64,000 nucleotides of DNA from Staphylococcus argenteus (GCF_000236925.1 NC_016941.1:2430566-2494565), one strand, 5' to 3'; shown: positions 27,394-37,668, numbered from the stretch's first letter. Made by a program: numbers and translations. The notes: generated from the sequence alone by a model not told the origin.

Positions 27394-28794
27394 TTATAAG
27401 TTAGTTTGATTTTTGGGAACTAAAAATAGAATAACTAAGAATGCAATGACCGCTAATATGACATTAAACAACATGCCAGAAAAACCGCCCAAATGTAAAT
27501 TTAAATTTGATGCTAAAACTGTATAAATCGTACCAGATACTGCTACACCAAATGCATTTCCTAATGATGAAGCCATTTTATAAACACCTGAAGCTACACC
27601 TGATTTGTCATCTGGTGCACTCGCAACTGCAGTGTCTGTAGAAGGTGTAGCATACAATCCTAAGCCCGTACCAAACAGTAAGTAGCCGAGAATGCTAGAC
27701 ACGATATACCACATTTCAGGTAAAAATGTTAATGACAATAAGATAAGCCCAATTACTGTAAATCCACTACCTAATAATAGTGGACGCTTCGGACCAAACT
27801 GAGTTAAAATCTTTTCACCTACACGGATCATTAACAATACTGCAATTAAATATGTCAACGAGATATATCCTGTTTGAGATGAATTAAATCCTAATTGTTG
27901 CTGATAATAAGTATTAATGACGATTAATGCACCACCAGCAACACCATTTAATAGAAAGTTAGATATTGTCGCCCCACTGTATCCTCTATTTTTAAAAATA
28001 GAAAAATCAACAAGCGGATATTTAATTTTATTTTCATAGTAAACAAAACCGATTAATGACAAGATAAAAATAACAATTAAACTTAGTATCATTGGTGAAA
28101 CTAAACCGAAATGAGATGTCTGCGTAATAATCACGTTAAGACTTAACATTGTCACCACTAAAATAATTAAACCGATAACATCAAACTTTTTCGTTTCACC
28201 TTTCAAACTTTTTACCGGTTCAGCTTTAGTTTCAGGTGCATGTTTAATTAAGTACATAGACAATAATGTTAAGAGTATCGATACAACAAATATCGAACGC
28301 CATCCAATATATGTAGCCATTAATCCACCAAACAACGTACAAATACCACTACCGCCCCAAGAACCAATTGACCAGTAACTTAAGGCACGTTGTCTGCGTG
28401 TTCCAATATAATACTCATTTATAATGGCAAGTGTCGCAGGCATAATGCATGCTGCAGACAAACCTTGAATTATTCTACCTATAATCAAAAATGCAGGTAA
28501 CGGCGTTATTATAATAAGCAATGAACCGATAACATTTAAAATAAGGCCCACATATGTAATTTTAACGCGTCCCATCTTATCAGCTACATCACCAGCACCT
28601 ACGATAAATAGTCCAGCGAAAAGCGCTGATAAACTAACTGCAATATTTATCGTACCAACGTCACTACTGTATGTCGTTTGCAAAGGGACAACAAGATTGA
28701 CAAGTGACTGTGCGAATAGCCAAAAGGTAATGACACCTAAGACAATACCTAATAACAAACGATTGTCACCTCTAAATTGTTTCGAAGTGTCCAT
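27394..28794 (-). CDS. MFS drug efflux transporter, DHA2 (14-TM, EmrB/QacA) type
   Basis: A 466-residue membrane protein of the DHA2 family, with motif A GDVADKMGRVKITY between helices 2 and 3, GRIIQGLSAACIMPATLAIINEYY in helix 4 and GSWGGSGICTLFGG in helix 5 (motif C-like). About 14 helices are seen. Such proteins export lipophilic cations, dyes or antiseptics with H+. No adjacent regulator gene is present. The AGGAGG ribosome site lies about 12 bases upstream, somewhat far. Confidence 0.85.
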   Translation of the reverse strand: MDTSKQFRGDNRLLLGIVLGVITFWLFAQSLVNLVVPLQTTYSSDVGTINIAVSLSALFAGLFIVGAGDVADKMGRVKITYVGLILNVIGSLLIIITPLPAFLIIGRIIQGLSAACIMPATLAIINEYYIGTRRQRALSYWSIGSWGGSGICTLFGGLMATYIGWRSIFVVSILLTLLSMYLIKHAPETKAEPVKSLKGETKKFDVIGLIILVVTMLSLNVIITQTSHFGLVSPMILSLIVIFILSLIGFVYYENKIKYPLVDFSIFKNRGYSGATISNFLLNGVAGGALIVINTYYQQQLGFNSSQTGYISLTYLIAVLLMIRVGEKILTQFGPKRPLLLGSGFTVIGLILLSLTFLPEMWYIVSSILGYLLFGTGLGLYATPSTDTAVASAPDDKSGVASGVYKMASSLGNAFGVAVSGTIYTVLASNLNLHLGGFSGMLFNVILAVIAFLVILFLVPKNQTNL

Positions 28795-28989
28795 GAAATA
28801 GAAAAGCCTCCTAAGTTATAAAAAACAAATTTTTAATATGATATATTAAGAAACAATATCATAAATTTGCAGATAATTATAAATAAAACATTTCAATTTT
28901 TAGCATTTTTACAATATTAGAGTTTATTTATACAAAATATTTCAGGATAATTATTGCTATTTTAGTGTAAACGCATACATTTTTACGAA

Positions 28990-29370
28990 GAAAAAAACAT
29001 ACTAATTTCTAAAGAAAAAGTATTGCTTTATTGTTGTAACCCCAACTTGCATTGTCTGTTGAATTTCTTGTTGAAATTCTCTGTGTTGGGGCCCCGTCCC
29101 CCAACTTTCATTGTCTGTAGAATTTCTTGTTGAAATTCTCTATGTCGGGGCCCCGTCCCCCAACTTGCATTGTCTGTTGAATTTCTTGTTGAAATTCTCT
29201 ACGTCGGGGCCCCGTCCCCAACTTTCACATTAATGACAGCTGACTTTCCGTCACCTTCTGTGTTGGGGCCCCAGTATTGAAAAAAAGCTTGTTCCAAGCG
29301 CATTTTCATTCAGTCAACTACTACCAATATAACATTGTAGAGCCTAGAACATTGATTTGTGTTCCAGACT
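28990..29370. repeat. Composite STAR-type repeat block 3
   Basis: Begins with CATACTAATTTCTAAAGAAA, then has four TTGGGGCCCC/TCGGGGCCCC cores (near 29083, 29145, 29207, 29264). The first three are separated by almost identical 62-base units containing TGTTGAAATTCTCT and CCCCAACTTGCATTGTCTG. It ends with the same TTGAAAAAAGCTTGTTCCAA and GCGCATTTTC module and ACATTGATTTGTGTTCC tail seen in block 2. This is the most regular tandem STAR array in the window. The gene-free stretch 28795-28990 before it is plain AT-rich sequence. Confidence 0.85.
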
Positions 29371-29420
29371 CTATTAACGCTTTTATAATATTTAATTTTA
29401 TTCCAAACCTACCGCACACA

Positions 29421-30119
29421 TTACATGTTTATTCCTTGTGGTCGATGCTTTGATTGCGACTTTTTATGACGTGTCGTGGGATCTAAACGTCTTTCTAATA
29501 TTCTTAATAGGACATCAATGACGATTGCAATAATTGCAATTGGGATTGCTCCTGCTAGTATAAATGTTGTGCCGTCAGTCGCATTTGTACCTCTTATCAC
29601 AATATCACCAAGAGTTGGTGCACCGATAAATGACCCTACAGCAACAACACCTATAGCCACAACTAATGCAATTCTAATACCACCAATAATGACTGAAACC
29701 GATAATGGTAATTCAATCATTCGTAATACTTGGTTTCGTGTCATGCCCATGCCTTTACCAGCATCTTTAATATTCACATCAACACTAGCTATTCCTGTAT
29801 AAGTATTTTTAATAATTGGCAATAAAGCATATAAAAATACTGTTAATACGACTGTTTCTGCACCTAATCCCATAACTAGCATTAAAATAGCAAGCATTGC
29901 AATAACTGGTACTGTTTGAATAATATTTGCGATTGTAATTACAAATCCAGATAATTTAGTATATCTCGCAAGTAAGATACCTAATGGGATGCCGATTAAC
30001 GATGCAAATAGCACACCATAGACCGACATTAATAAATGCTTGAAAAATAAATCCCAAAGATAGCCAAAATTCATGGCATAATAATGAAACAATTGCTGTA
30101 ATAAATTTCCTTCCATCAT
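29421..30119 (-). CDS. opuCD: Glycine betaine/carnitine/choline ABC transporter permease OpuCD
   Basis: A 232-residue permease with six helices and the binding-protein-dependent permease loop (DAGKGMGMTRNQVLRMIELPLSVSVIIGGIRIA). It is the last gene of opuCABCD, which imports osmoprotectants in high salt. Its start overlaps the opuCC stop (TAATG). The C-terminus is a basic cytoplasmic tail. The STAR block follows. Confidence 0.92.
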   Translation of the reverse strand: MMEGNLLQQLFHYYAMNFGYLWDLFFKHLLMSVYGVLFASLIGIPLGILLARYTKLSGFVITIANIIQTVPVIAMLAILMLVMGLGAETVVLTVFLYALLPIIKNTYTGIASVDVNIKDAGKGMGMTRNQVLRMIELPLSVSVIIGGIRIALVVAIGVVAVGSFIGAPTLGDIVIRGTNATDGTTFILAGAIPIAIIAIVIDVLLRILERRLDPTTRHKKSQSKHRPQGINM

Positions 30120-31057
30120 TAATGACCACCTTTCTGATTTTCAAAGTAGTGATGCTTTTTCAGAAATTCTTCAGCAACTACTGCTGGTTCTTTACCTTTT
30201 CCATCCGCTTCATAATTCAATCGTTGCATCTCTGAAGTTGAAATTTTGCCATCTAATTTATTAATTATCTTTTTAAGTTCTGGATGCTGACGTAACAATT
30301 CATTTGTAGCAACCGCACTGGCAGCATATGGAGGAAAGAAATGTCTGTCATCTTTAAGTACTTTTAAACCATATGCAGCAATTCGACCATCAGTAGAATA
30401 TCCTAATGCAACGTCTAAATTCCCTGAACTTAATGCATCATATACTAATCCGATTTGCATCGGTCTTACTGTACCAAAATCAAAACCATATTCTTTTTTA
30501 AACCCTTGGTAGCCATCTCCCTTACGATTCATCCAAGAACTATCCATGCCTAAACGTAAATCTTTACTATATTTTTCTAAATCTGAAACTTTCTCCAAAT
30601 GATATTTTTTAGCAGTTTCTTTCGTTACCATAAAGGCATACGTATTCGCAAAACCATATGAATTGAAAAAAGTTTGATCAAATTTCTTTTGAAAACCTTG
30701 TTGTGTCACCATCATAGCTTTCTTAGGATCTTTGATTGGTTCTTCTTTTAAAACACCTGTTAAATCTGTGCCATTATATCTAACTCCCGAAATATTGGCA
30801 TCTCCATTAATCAATGCATTATGCTGAATCGTACTTGATCCTAAATTATTAACTAACGTTGGCTTAATCTTGCCATTCGTATCATGTTCGATTAATAGTC
30901 GCAGCATATGTGAAATAATTTGAGATTCACTTGTCGACAATGCAGTTATTTTGACATCATTTTTCGTACTTTTACTACCTAGTCCCGGCAAACTACATCC
31001 AGATAAAACGGCGAGAGATAATACAAGCACGACTATCATACATTTTAGTTTCTTCAT
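30119..31057 (-). CDS. opuCC: Osmoprotectant-binding lipoprotein OpuCC
   Basis: A 312-residue substrate-binding lipoprotein: basic start, hydrophobic core and lipobox LSGC with lipidated C21. The OpuAC-type binding fold follows (ALSTSESQIISHMLRLLIEHDT, NLGSSTIQHNALINGDANI, LGYSTDGRIAAYGLKVLKDD). It captures betaine-like osmolytes outside the membrane and delivers them to OpuCB/CD. It sits between the two permease genes, as in Bacillus opuC. Confidence 0.93.
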   Translation of the reverse strand: MKKLKCMIVVLVLSLAVLSGCSLPGLGSKSTKNDVKITALSTSESQIISHMLRLLIEHDTNGKIKPTLVNNLGSSTIQHNALINGDANISGVRYNGTDLTGVLKEEPIKDPKKAMMVTQQGFQKKFDQTFFNSYGFANTYAFMVTKETAKKYHLEKVSDLEKYSKDLRLGMDSSWMNRKGDGYQGFKKEYGFDFGTVRPMQIGLVYDALSSGNLDVALGYSTDGRIAAYGLKVLKDDRHFFPPYAASAVATNELLRQHPELKKIINKLDGKISTSEMQRLNYEADGKGKEPAVVAEEFLKKHHYFENQKGGH

Positions 31058-31073
31058 TATCTTTTCCTCCTAA

Positions 31074-31709
31074 TTATCCAGATATCTTTAATCCTTTTGG
31101 GACTACCCATTTTTCAACTAGTGATAGTAATACATCGACGATTAATGCCAAAGCAGTTACTAGCACAGTTGCAGTTATAATCATCATTGGGTCATAAAGA
31201 TTTAAACCATTAAATATAAAATCTCCTAAACCACCTGCACCAACATAGCTTGCTAACGTTGCCCAGCTAATAACATATACAGATGATAAGCGAATGCCAC
31301 CAAGTATTAGTGGTAAAGCGAGCGGTAATTCAACATCTTTCATAAGTTGGAGTTGTGTCATACCCATACTTTTTCCAGCTTCTTTAATATTACTGTCGAT
31401 ATTTTGAACACCTAATACTGTATTATTTAAAATAGGTAATAATACATAAATGAAGAGTGCTACAATTGCTGGCGTTTTACCAACACCAAAAATCGGTATC
31501 ATAATAGCAAGTACAGCTAATGTAGGTATTGTTTGTAATACGCCCGCCACAGTTAAAATAATATTGGCAGTTCGCTTCGTTTTTGATAATAAAATACCTA
31601 ATGGAACTGCAACGATGATAGCAAGTAACAATGCCACCATAGAAATGTAGAAGTGCTCCAATGTTTTCGATATGAGTTGTCCACCATTTTCTTGAAGAAA
31701 TGCTATCAT
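31074..31709 (-). CDS. opuCB: Glycine betaine/carnitine/choline ABC transporter permease OpuCB
   Basis: A 211-residue, six-helix permease with the EAGKSMGMTQLQLMKDVELPLALPLILGGIRLS ATPase-contact loop. It pairs with OpuCD to form the channel. The start overlaps the opuCA stop by four bases, indicating coupling. Confidence 0.92.
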   Translation of the reverse strand: MIAFLQENGGQLISKTLEHFYISMVALLLAIIVAVPLGILLSKTKRTANIILTVAGVLQTIPTLAVLAIMIPIFGVGKTPAIVALFIYVLLPILNNTVLGVQNIDSNIKEAGKSMGMTQLQLMKDVELPLALPLILGGIRLSSVYVISWATLASYVGAGGLGDFIFNGLNLYDPMMIITATVLVTALALIVDVLLSLVEKWVVPKGLKISG

Positions 31710-32938
31710 GATTTATCCACTCCAATACCATGTGTATCAACATTCTCATTATGTGGTTCACTGGCTATAGTAGAATCATGCTCATTTCCATTAAGTTCGG
31801 TATGCGATGTAGCCTTAGCCTCACTGTCACCCCAAATCGTGTCATAAACAATATCTACGACATTGGCACGTGTAATAAGTCCGACTAACCGATTGTCTTG
31901 ATCCACGACAGGGACATTTCTGACATTTCTTTTCAAAATCGTACGAACAGAATCTTGCAATTTCGAATCAATTTGAACGGTATAAATATTTTGTTGCATC
32001 ATATCACGCAAAGCTTTGTGTCCTCTTATACCTTGGTTAATATCCTCAATATCTAAGAACCCCAGTAAATGGTTATCACTATCTACTACAAAAATAGTAT
32101 CAACTCGCTTTTGTCTCATAATATGAACTGCATCATTAAGCGTTGCATCTGCTTGTATCGTGATTGGTTTAATCATAACGCCTTCTACAGTCTTATCATT
32201 TGGGCGGTCTTGAATCAGTCTATTTTGACCGATAAAATCACGCACAAAATCATTTGCGGGATGTCTTAAAATATTGTCTGGTGTATCAAATTGCACCACT
32301 TTACCTTCAGACATAATACAAATTTTGTCTGCTAATTTAATCGCTTCGTCCATATCATGTGTTACAAAGATAAACGTCTTGCCTAATTTTCGTTGTAATG
32401 TTTTCACTAAATCTTGTAACGTATCTCTCGTAATAGGATCCAATGCACCAAAAGGTTCATCCATTAAAATAATATCTTGTTCGGCAGCAAGTGCTCTCAC
32501 GACACCGATACGCTGTTGTTGTCCGCCAGATAATTCTGCAGGATATCGATCTAAATATGATTCAGGTAAATCTACAAGCTTAATTAGCGCTTTTGCACGT
32601 TCATCTTTTTTCTCTTTTGACCATTTAAGTAACTTCGGCACAAGTACTATATTTTCTCTTATAGTCATATGTGGCATTAACCCGATTTGTTGAATAACAT
32701 AACCGATACTTCGACGCAATTCGACAGGGTTCATACTTCGAACATCTTTACCATCAATTTCAATTTGCCCTTCTGTCGCTTCAATCATGCGATTAATCAT
32801 TCTCAACGCGGTTGTCTTTCCACTCCCACTCGTTCCTATAAATGCAATAAATTCCCCTGATTGAATATCTAAAGAGATGTCATCTACAGCCTTTTTATTG
32901 CCCGAATAAATTTTCGTTAAATGTTTAATACTTAACAT
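31706..32938 (-). CDS. opuCA: Osmoprotectant ABC transporter ATPase OpuCA with CBS domains
   Basis: A 410-residue ATPase. Residues 1-240 form the ABC domain (Walker A GTSGSGKTT, Q-loop VIQQIG, signature LSGGQQQR, Walker B IILMDEPFGALD), followed by two CBS domains that sense ionic strength or c-di-AMP in this family. OpuCA is a known c-di-AMP target in Gram-positives. The ATG at 32938 (MLSIKHLTK) has GAAGGAG eight bases upstream; an in-frame extension upstream is hydrophobic and unrelated to the family. A TATAAT -10 lies at 33004-32999 on the minus strand. Confidence 0.92.
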   Translation of the reverse strand: MLSIKHLTKIYSGNKKAVDDISLDIQSGEFIAFIGTSGSGKTTALRMINRMIEATEGQIEIDGKDVRSMNPVELRRSIGYVIQQIGLMPHMTIRENIVLVPKLLKWSKEKKDERAKALIKLVDLPESYLDRYPAELSGGQQQRIGVVRALAAEQDIILMDEPFGALDPITRDTLQDLVKTLQRKLGKTFIFVTHDMDEAIKLADKICIMSEGKVVQFDTPDNILRHPANDFVRDFIGQNRLIQDRPNDKTVEGVMIKPITIQADATLNDAVHIMRQKRVDTIFVVDSDNHLLGFLDIEDINQGIRGHKALRDMMQQNIYTVQIDSKLQDSVRTILKRNVRNVPVVDQDNRLVGLITRANVVDIVYDTIWGDSEAKATSHTELNGNEHDSTIASEPHNENVDTHGIGVDKS

Positions 32939-33521
32939 AATCATTTCTCCTTCCTCATAACAAAATATGACGAATGATACGCATAAAATAAAAAGACCAT
33001 TATAGTAATTGTTAAACAAATAGAGTCATAAGTTAAACAAGTACACATCATGGTCTTGATTATGTAGAATTGTATATTTATCATCTGTAATGTGAATCAT
33101 CAAAAAGTAAGCAGCGCTATGTATGTTGAATTACTACCGATTACTTTGTTTTCACATTCGTATATTCGACATTTAAAACTAACATACTCTATATGATGTT
33201 ATTAAACAGCATTATTTTATAATTAGCAACTAAATTGATAACTCACATTTTTCAAAAACGAATTTATTAATGCGCAATTCGTTGGTTTAAAACAAAAAAG
33301 TGTCAGAAATGTGAAAAAATATTATAAATGTCATTATTTTGTAAAAATCATATACATTGCCCATCGCCTTCGTTTATACAAAAAGTATCATCGAATCTAC
33401 TCGATACCATGACTATATTAGGTATTTCGAATTATAAAGAAATACCTAATAAATAAAAAACAACCAATGGCATTAGTCACTGATTGTTCATATCATGTAT
33501 TGAGAATATCATTTTTTCAAA
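32939..33521. other. Gene-free stretch between opuCA and the YdeI-like gene
   Basis: Holds the opuC promoter near 33000 (TATAAT on the minus strand without a good -35), long AT-rich sequence, a GGTATTTC/GAAATACC hairpin (33421-33446) and the terminator at 33459-33488. No reading frame worth reporting was seen. Confidence 0.5.
33459..33488 (-). terminator. Terminator after the YdeI-like gene
   Basis: AACAACCAATGG (33459-33470) pairs with the imperfect complement ending TGATTGTT at 33488. On the minus strand the stem is followed by TTTTTTATTTATT. Confidence 0.7.
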
Positions 33522-34121
33522 TTACTTATCGTGCATTCCTTTACCTTCTAGTATTTGGTTAATATATTTTTCAACACGCTTTTGTCTTGTTTCACTGCGT
33601 TTAGCTTGTTCAATATGATAAATGTATTGATGCTGTCTGCCTGGCGTTAATTTATAAAATGACGACTCTAATTGTGGCATTTCTTCAAATTTATCTTCAA
33701 GTTCTTTTGGAATGACATAATCCTCAGTTTTCTTCATTTCAACCTTTTTACCAGCTTTTTCAACTTTAATAGCTTCTGCTAAATAGTATTTAATTTCTTC
33801 AGTACGCGCTTGAATCTCTTCTAGATTTTCAAATCTTAACTGGCGTGCTGCCTGTACTTTTTCAGTCTGTTGAATGAGTGTATGATACTTATCTTCTAAA
33901 ATAGCACCTTTATGGAATAATAGTGCAACATAATTTTTAAAACCATGAATGAGCACAACATTTTTATTCTTTATAGTGTAACAAGGATGCATCCATTTAT
34001 ACGCTTCCTCTAATTCTGTTTCATTAAAGATTAAATCTCTCAAATATCGATATTCTTGTTGCCATTGACTTTCTTTATTTAAAAATGCTTCTACTTGTTC
34101 ATTCGGTTGTTTATCTATCAT
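33522..34121 (-). CDS. YdeI/OmpD-associated family protein (DUF1801-like)
   Basis: A 199-residue soluble protein. The N-terminal half resembles the DUF1801 fold (EEAYKWMHPCYTIKNKNVVLIHGFKNYVALLFHKGAIL); the C-terminal half is the YdeI/OmpD-associated segment (IPKELEDKFEEMPQLESSFYKLTPGRQHQYIYHIEQAKRSETRQKRVEKYINQI). The molecular function is unknown. The start MIDKQPNEQ at 34121 has GGAAG eight bases upstream. It is a monocistronic unit, divergent from the next gene. Confidence 0.82.
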   Translation of the reverse strand: MIDKQPNEQVEAFLNKESQWQQEYRYLRDLIFNETELEEAYKWMHPCYTIKNKNVVLIHGFKNYVALLFHKGAILEDKYHTLIQQTEKVQAARQLRFENLEEIQARTEEIKYYLAEAIKVEKAGKKVEMKKTEDYVIPKELEDKFEEMPQLESSFYKLTPGRQHQYIYHIEQAKRSETRQKRVEKYINQILEGKGMHDK

Positions 34122-34301
34122 AATTATCACTTCCAGTCTGTTTATCAATATACATTATATTATATATCCAAAATTTCAAAAAAACTAATTTAGTTATCGT
34201 TTTTGCACTTTTACAAAAAATAAATTTGACTATTATTGTAATAGGCGTATAATTGTCGCATATTATTTTTTTGTATTTTTCGCAATAACGAAGGAGTATT
34301 T

Positions 34302-35939
34302 ATGAATAAAGACAAGCAATCGCACGACGACAAAATTAATTTATCCCAACTAGTGTTATTAGGATTGGGGTCATTAATTGGATCTGGCTGGTTATTCGGT
34401 GCCTGGGAAGCATCTTCAATAGCTGGACCAGCCGCAATCATTTCATGGGTTATTGGTTTTCTAGTTATCGGAACCATTGCCTATAACTACATTGAAATTG
34501 GAACAATGTTCCCACAATCTGGCGGCATGAGTAACTATGCACAGTATACACACGGCTCACTTTTAGGCTTTATTGCAGCGTGGGCGAATTGGGTATCACT
34601 TGTTACAATTATACCAATCGAGGCTGTTTCAGCAGTTCAATATATGAGTTCATGGCCTTGGCATTGGGCAAAACCAATGGCAAATTTGATGGAAAATGGC
34701 TCTATAAGCACATACGGTTTACTAGCTGTGTATCTCATCATTGTTATCTTTTCATTATTAAATTATTGGTCAGTTAAACTTCTAACATCATTTACAAGTC
34801 TAATATCCGTGTTTAAGCTAGGTGTTCCTGCGTTAACAATTATCATGCTAATGCTATCTGGTTTTGATACGTCTAACTATGGTCATTCAGCAAGTACCTT
34901 TATGCCTTATGGTAGTGCACCAATATTTGCTGCAACAACAGCATCAGGGATTATTTTTTCATTCAATTCATTCCAGACAATTATTAATATGGGTTCAGAA
35001 ATTAAAAATCCTGAAAAGAATATCGCGCGCGGTATCGCTATTTCACTGTCAATCAGTGCAGTGTTGTACATTATTCTGCAAAGTACATTTATTACCTCTA
35101 TGCCTCAATCAATGTTACAACATAGTGGCTGGAGCGGTATCAATTTCAATTCGCCATTTGCTGATTTAGCTATCTTATTAGGCATTAATTGGTTAGCAAT
35201 TTTACTTTATATTGAAGCAGTTGTTTCACCTTTTGGAACTGGAGTATCATTTGTTGCAGTTACAGGACGTGTTTTACGCGCAATGGAGAAAAATGGGCAT
35301 ATCCCTAAATTTCTTGGAAAAATGAATGAAAAGTATCATATTCCTCGTGTAGCAATCATTTTTAATGCCATTATTAGCATGGTTATGGTTACATTATTTA
35401 GAGATTGGGGTACGCTAGCAGCAGTTATTTCTACTGCCACTTTAGTTGCCTATTTAACTGGACCAACGACAGTGATTGCTTTACGTAAAATGGGGCCAAC
35501 AATGACACGTCCATTCAGAGCAAAAATATTAAAAGTCATGGCGCCATTATCTTTTGTATTAGCATCTTTAGCTATATACTGGGCAATGTGGCCAACGACA
35601 GCAGAAGTTATTTTAATCATTATACTCGGTTTACCAATCTACTTCTTCTATGAATATCGAATGAATTGGCGTAATACGAAGAAGCAAATTGGCGGTAGTT
35701 TATGGATTATTGTATATCTTATCGTTCTTTCATTACTGTCATTTATAGGTAGTAAAGAATTTAAAGGATTGAACTTTATTCACTATCCATTTGACTTTAT
35801 CGTTATTATTATTGTGGCACTTATCTTCTATTACATCGGCACAACGAGTTCATTTGAAAGCGTCTATTTCCGTCGAGCAAAACGTATCAATACGAAGATG
35901 ACCGAAACATTGGATAAAGAAACCAAGTCATCTCATTAA
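34302..35939 (+). CDS. APC family amino acid permease
   Basis: A 545-residue, 12-14-helix transporter of the amino acid-polyamine-organocation superfamily. LVLLGLGSLIGSGWLFGAWEAS is the helix 1 substrate-binding break, IEIGTMFPQSGGMSNYAQYTHGS follows helix 2, and FSFNSFQTIINMGSEIKNPEKNIARGIAIS is the helix 6 signature. The C-terminus is hydrophilic. The substrate is not evident; it resembles aspartate- or glutamate-type permeases more than basic amino acid exchangers. The ribosome site is GAAGGAG, and a strong terminator follows. Confidence 0.85.
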   Translation: MNKDKQSHDDKINLSQLVLLGLGSLIGSGWLFGAWEASSIAGPAAIISWVIGFLVIGTIAYNYIEIGTMFPQSGGMSNYAQYTHGSLLGFIAAWANWVSLVTIIPIEAVSAVQYMSSWPWHWAKPMANLMENGSISTYGLLAVYLIIVIFSLLNYWSVKLLTSFTSLISVFKLGVPALTIIMLMLSGFDTSNYGHSASTFMPYGSAPIFAATTASGIIFSFNSFQTIINMGSEIKNPEKNIARGIAISLSISAVLYIILQSTFITSMPQSMLQHSGWSGINFNSPFADLAILLGINWLAILLYIEAVVSPFGTGVSFVAVTGRVLRAMEKNGHIPKFLGKMNEKYHIPRVAIIFNAIISMVMVTLFRDWGTLAAVISTATLVAYLTGPTTVIALRKMGPTMTRPFRAKILKVMAPLSFVLASLAIYWAMWPTTAEVILIIILGLPIYFFYEYRMNWRNTKKQIGGSLWIIVYLIVLSLLSFIGSKEFKGLNFIHYPFDFIVIIIVALIFYYIGTTSSFESVYFRRAKRINTKMTETLDKETKSSH

Positions 35940-35985
35940 AAATTTTAAAATGCAGTTCCAAATATGATCTCAAAGCACACACATT

Positions 35986-36026
35986 AACCAACCACAGATT
36001 TTAACAATCTTGGTTGGTTTTTTATT
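35986..36026 (+). terminator. Terminator after the APC permease gene
   Basis: AACCAACC (35986-35993) and GGTTGGTT (36012-36019) with additional AGATT/AATCT pairing form a stem followed by TTTTTTATTTT. Confidence 0.85.
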
Positions 36027-36251
36027 TTGAAAATGGGTTATAAATAAATAACATAACAAGACGAAGTTGATTGAAAATAAGCTCATATGATATTGTCACT
36101 AACCATCATGTCTAAATTTCATATGGAATGATTTAATAAGACACACCAAGCTCGCCTGATTCAGTCACAAAATTGTCTTGTTAGAGTTGTCACCTATCAC
36201 TTCTTGACCATGGTATGATTAAACTGGGGATGATAAAGGAGGTTAATAAAT
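36027..36251. other. Gene-free upstream region of the carboxylesterase
   Basis: AT-rich sequence with repeated CATATGA motifs near 36085 and 36120 and the ribosome site AAAGGAGG before 36252. No convincing promoter with both boxes was found. Confidence 0.4.
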
Positions 36252-37604
36252 ATGAAGATAAGTACTGCAGGTGGTCAAATTTATGGTATTACACAAGATA
36301 ACCTAGATATTTTCTTAGGCATTCCATATGCTGAACCACCAATTAATAACCATCGTTTTAAACATTCTACGTTAAAAACACAGTGGAACGAGCCAATTGA
36401 TGCTACAACTATTAAGCCTATCCCACCTCAACCCGAAAATAAATTAGAAGATTTTTTCTCCTCTCAAACAACAAACTTTACTGAAAATGAAGATTGTCTA
36501 TATCTTAATATTTGGAAGCAACATAATGACAAAACTAATAAGCCAGTCATCATTTATTTTTATGGCGGAAGTTTTGAAAATGGTCATGGTTCTGCTGAAC
36601 TCTATCGACCAACGCATTTAGTAAAAAATAATGATGTTATCGTTATCACATGCAATTATCGTTTAGGCGCATTAGGATATTTAGACTGGTCATATTTTAA
36701 TAAAGATTTTCATTCCAATAATGGACTTTCAGATCAAATAAATGTTATAAAATGGGTGCATCTATTTATTGAATGCTTTGGTGGAAACCCTAATAATGTT
36801 ACTTTGATGGGTCAGTCTGCGGGCAGTATGAGTATTTTAACTTTAATGAAACTACCTGAAATCGAACCTTATTTCCATAAAGTTATTCTACTAAGTGGTG
36901 CATTACGTCTAGACACTTTAGAAAATGCGCGCAACAAAGCTATGCATTTTCAAAAAATGATGGCCGATTATTTAGATACGGATGACGTAACAACGCTAAC
37001 TACAGATGATATTTTGATGCTAATGTCTAAATTCAAGCAATCTCGCGGACTTTCTAAAGGCCTTGATTTAATATATGCACCTATCAAAACAGATAATATG
37101 AAACATCATTTCCCAACATCTAAACCTATATTGGCATGTTATACAAAAGATGAAGGTGATATTTATATCACAAGTGAACAGAAGAAATTATCGCCACAAC
37201 GATTCATCGATATCATGGAATTGAATGATATTCCATTAAAATATGAAGACGTTCAGTCAGCAAGACAACAGTCTGAAGCAATCACTCACTGTTATTTCAA
37301 ACAACCAATTGAGCAGTTATTGCAACAACTCAATATTCAAGATCCAAACGCACAATTATGGTTTGCAGAATTTGCATGGCATGATACTTCAAGCGAACAT
37401 TATCGTAGCGCTTATCATATTCTTGATATGATATTTTGGTTCGGTAACTTACAAATTTTATCAGCACATCAGTATCCAATCACTAATCATCTTAAATTTT
37501 TAAGTCGACAAATGCAAAATGATTTAGCTAATTTTGCTAAAACAGGTAAAATGCCTTGGCCAAAATATCATAATGAACGTCGATACTTCCGCACATATCA
37601 ATAA
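36252..37604 (+). CDS. Type B carboxylesterase
   Basis: A 450-residue alpha/beta hydrolase of the carboxylesterase/para-nitrobenzyl esterase family: GIPYAEPP near 23, EDCLYLNIW near 80, oxyanion loop YFYGGSFENG near 102-111, nucleophile S189 in MGQSAGSMS, and a C-terminal AYHILDMIFWFGN with the catalytic histidine position. Slightly shorter than the usual 480-500 residues, but with all motifs. It hydrolyses esters of unknown natural substrates. The ribosome site AAAGGAGG is excellent. Confidence 0.88.
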   Translation: MKISTAGGQIYGITQDNLDIFLGIPYAEPPINNHRFKHSTLKTQWNEPIDATTIKPIPPQPENKLEDFFSSQTTNFTENEDCLYLNIWKQHNDKTNKPVIIYFYGGSFENGHGSAELYRPTHLVKNNDVIVITCNYRLGALGYLDWSYFNKDFHSNNGLSDQINVIKWVHLFIECFGGNPNNVTLMGQSAGSMSILTLMKLPEIEPYFHKVILLSGALRLDTLENARNKAMHFQKMMADYLDTDDVTTLTTDDILMLMSKFKQSRGLSKGLDLIYAPIKTDNMKHHFPTSKPILACYTKDEGDIYITSEQKKLSPQRFIDIMELNDIPLKYEDVQSARQQSEAITHCYFKQPIEQLLQQLNIQDPNAQLWFAEFAWHDTSSEHYRSAYHILDMIFWFGNLQILSAHQYPITNHLKFLSRQMQNDLANFAKTGKMPWPKYHNERRYFRTYQ

Positions 37605-37621
37605 TATTGTATCGCACCTTA

Positions 37622-37658
37622 AAAAGCACGACTGAATCGATATCAGACGTGCTTTTCA
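37622..37658. terminator. Terminator between the esterase and MFS genes
   Basis: AAAAGCACG (37622-37630) pairs with CGTGCTTTT (37648-37656) between convergent genes, with A and T tracts on both sides. Confidence 0.8.
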
Positions 37659-37668
37659 TTAGGCTTTA

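Noticed and set aside
28990-29370. Possible CRISPR array because of regular 62-base repetition
   Set aside because: The spacers are nearly identical to each other, the cores are STAR GGGGCCCC motifs and there are no cas genes.
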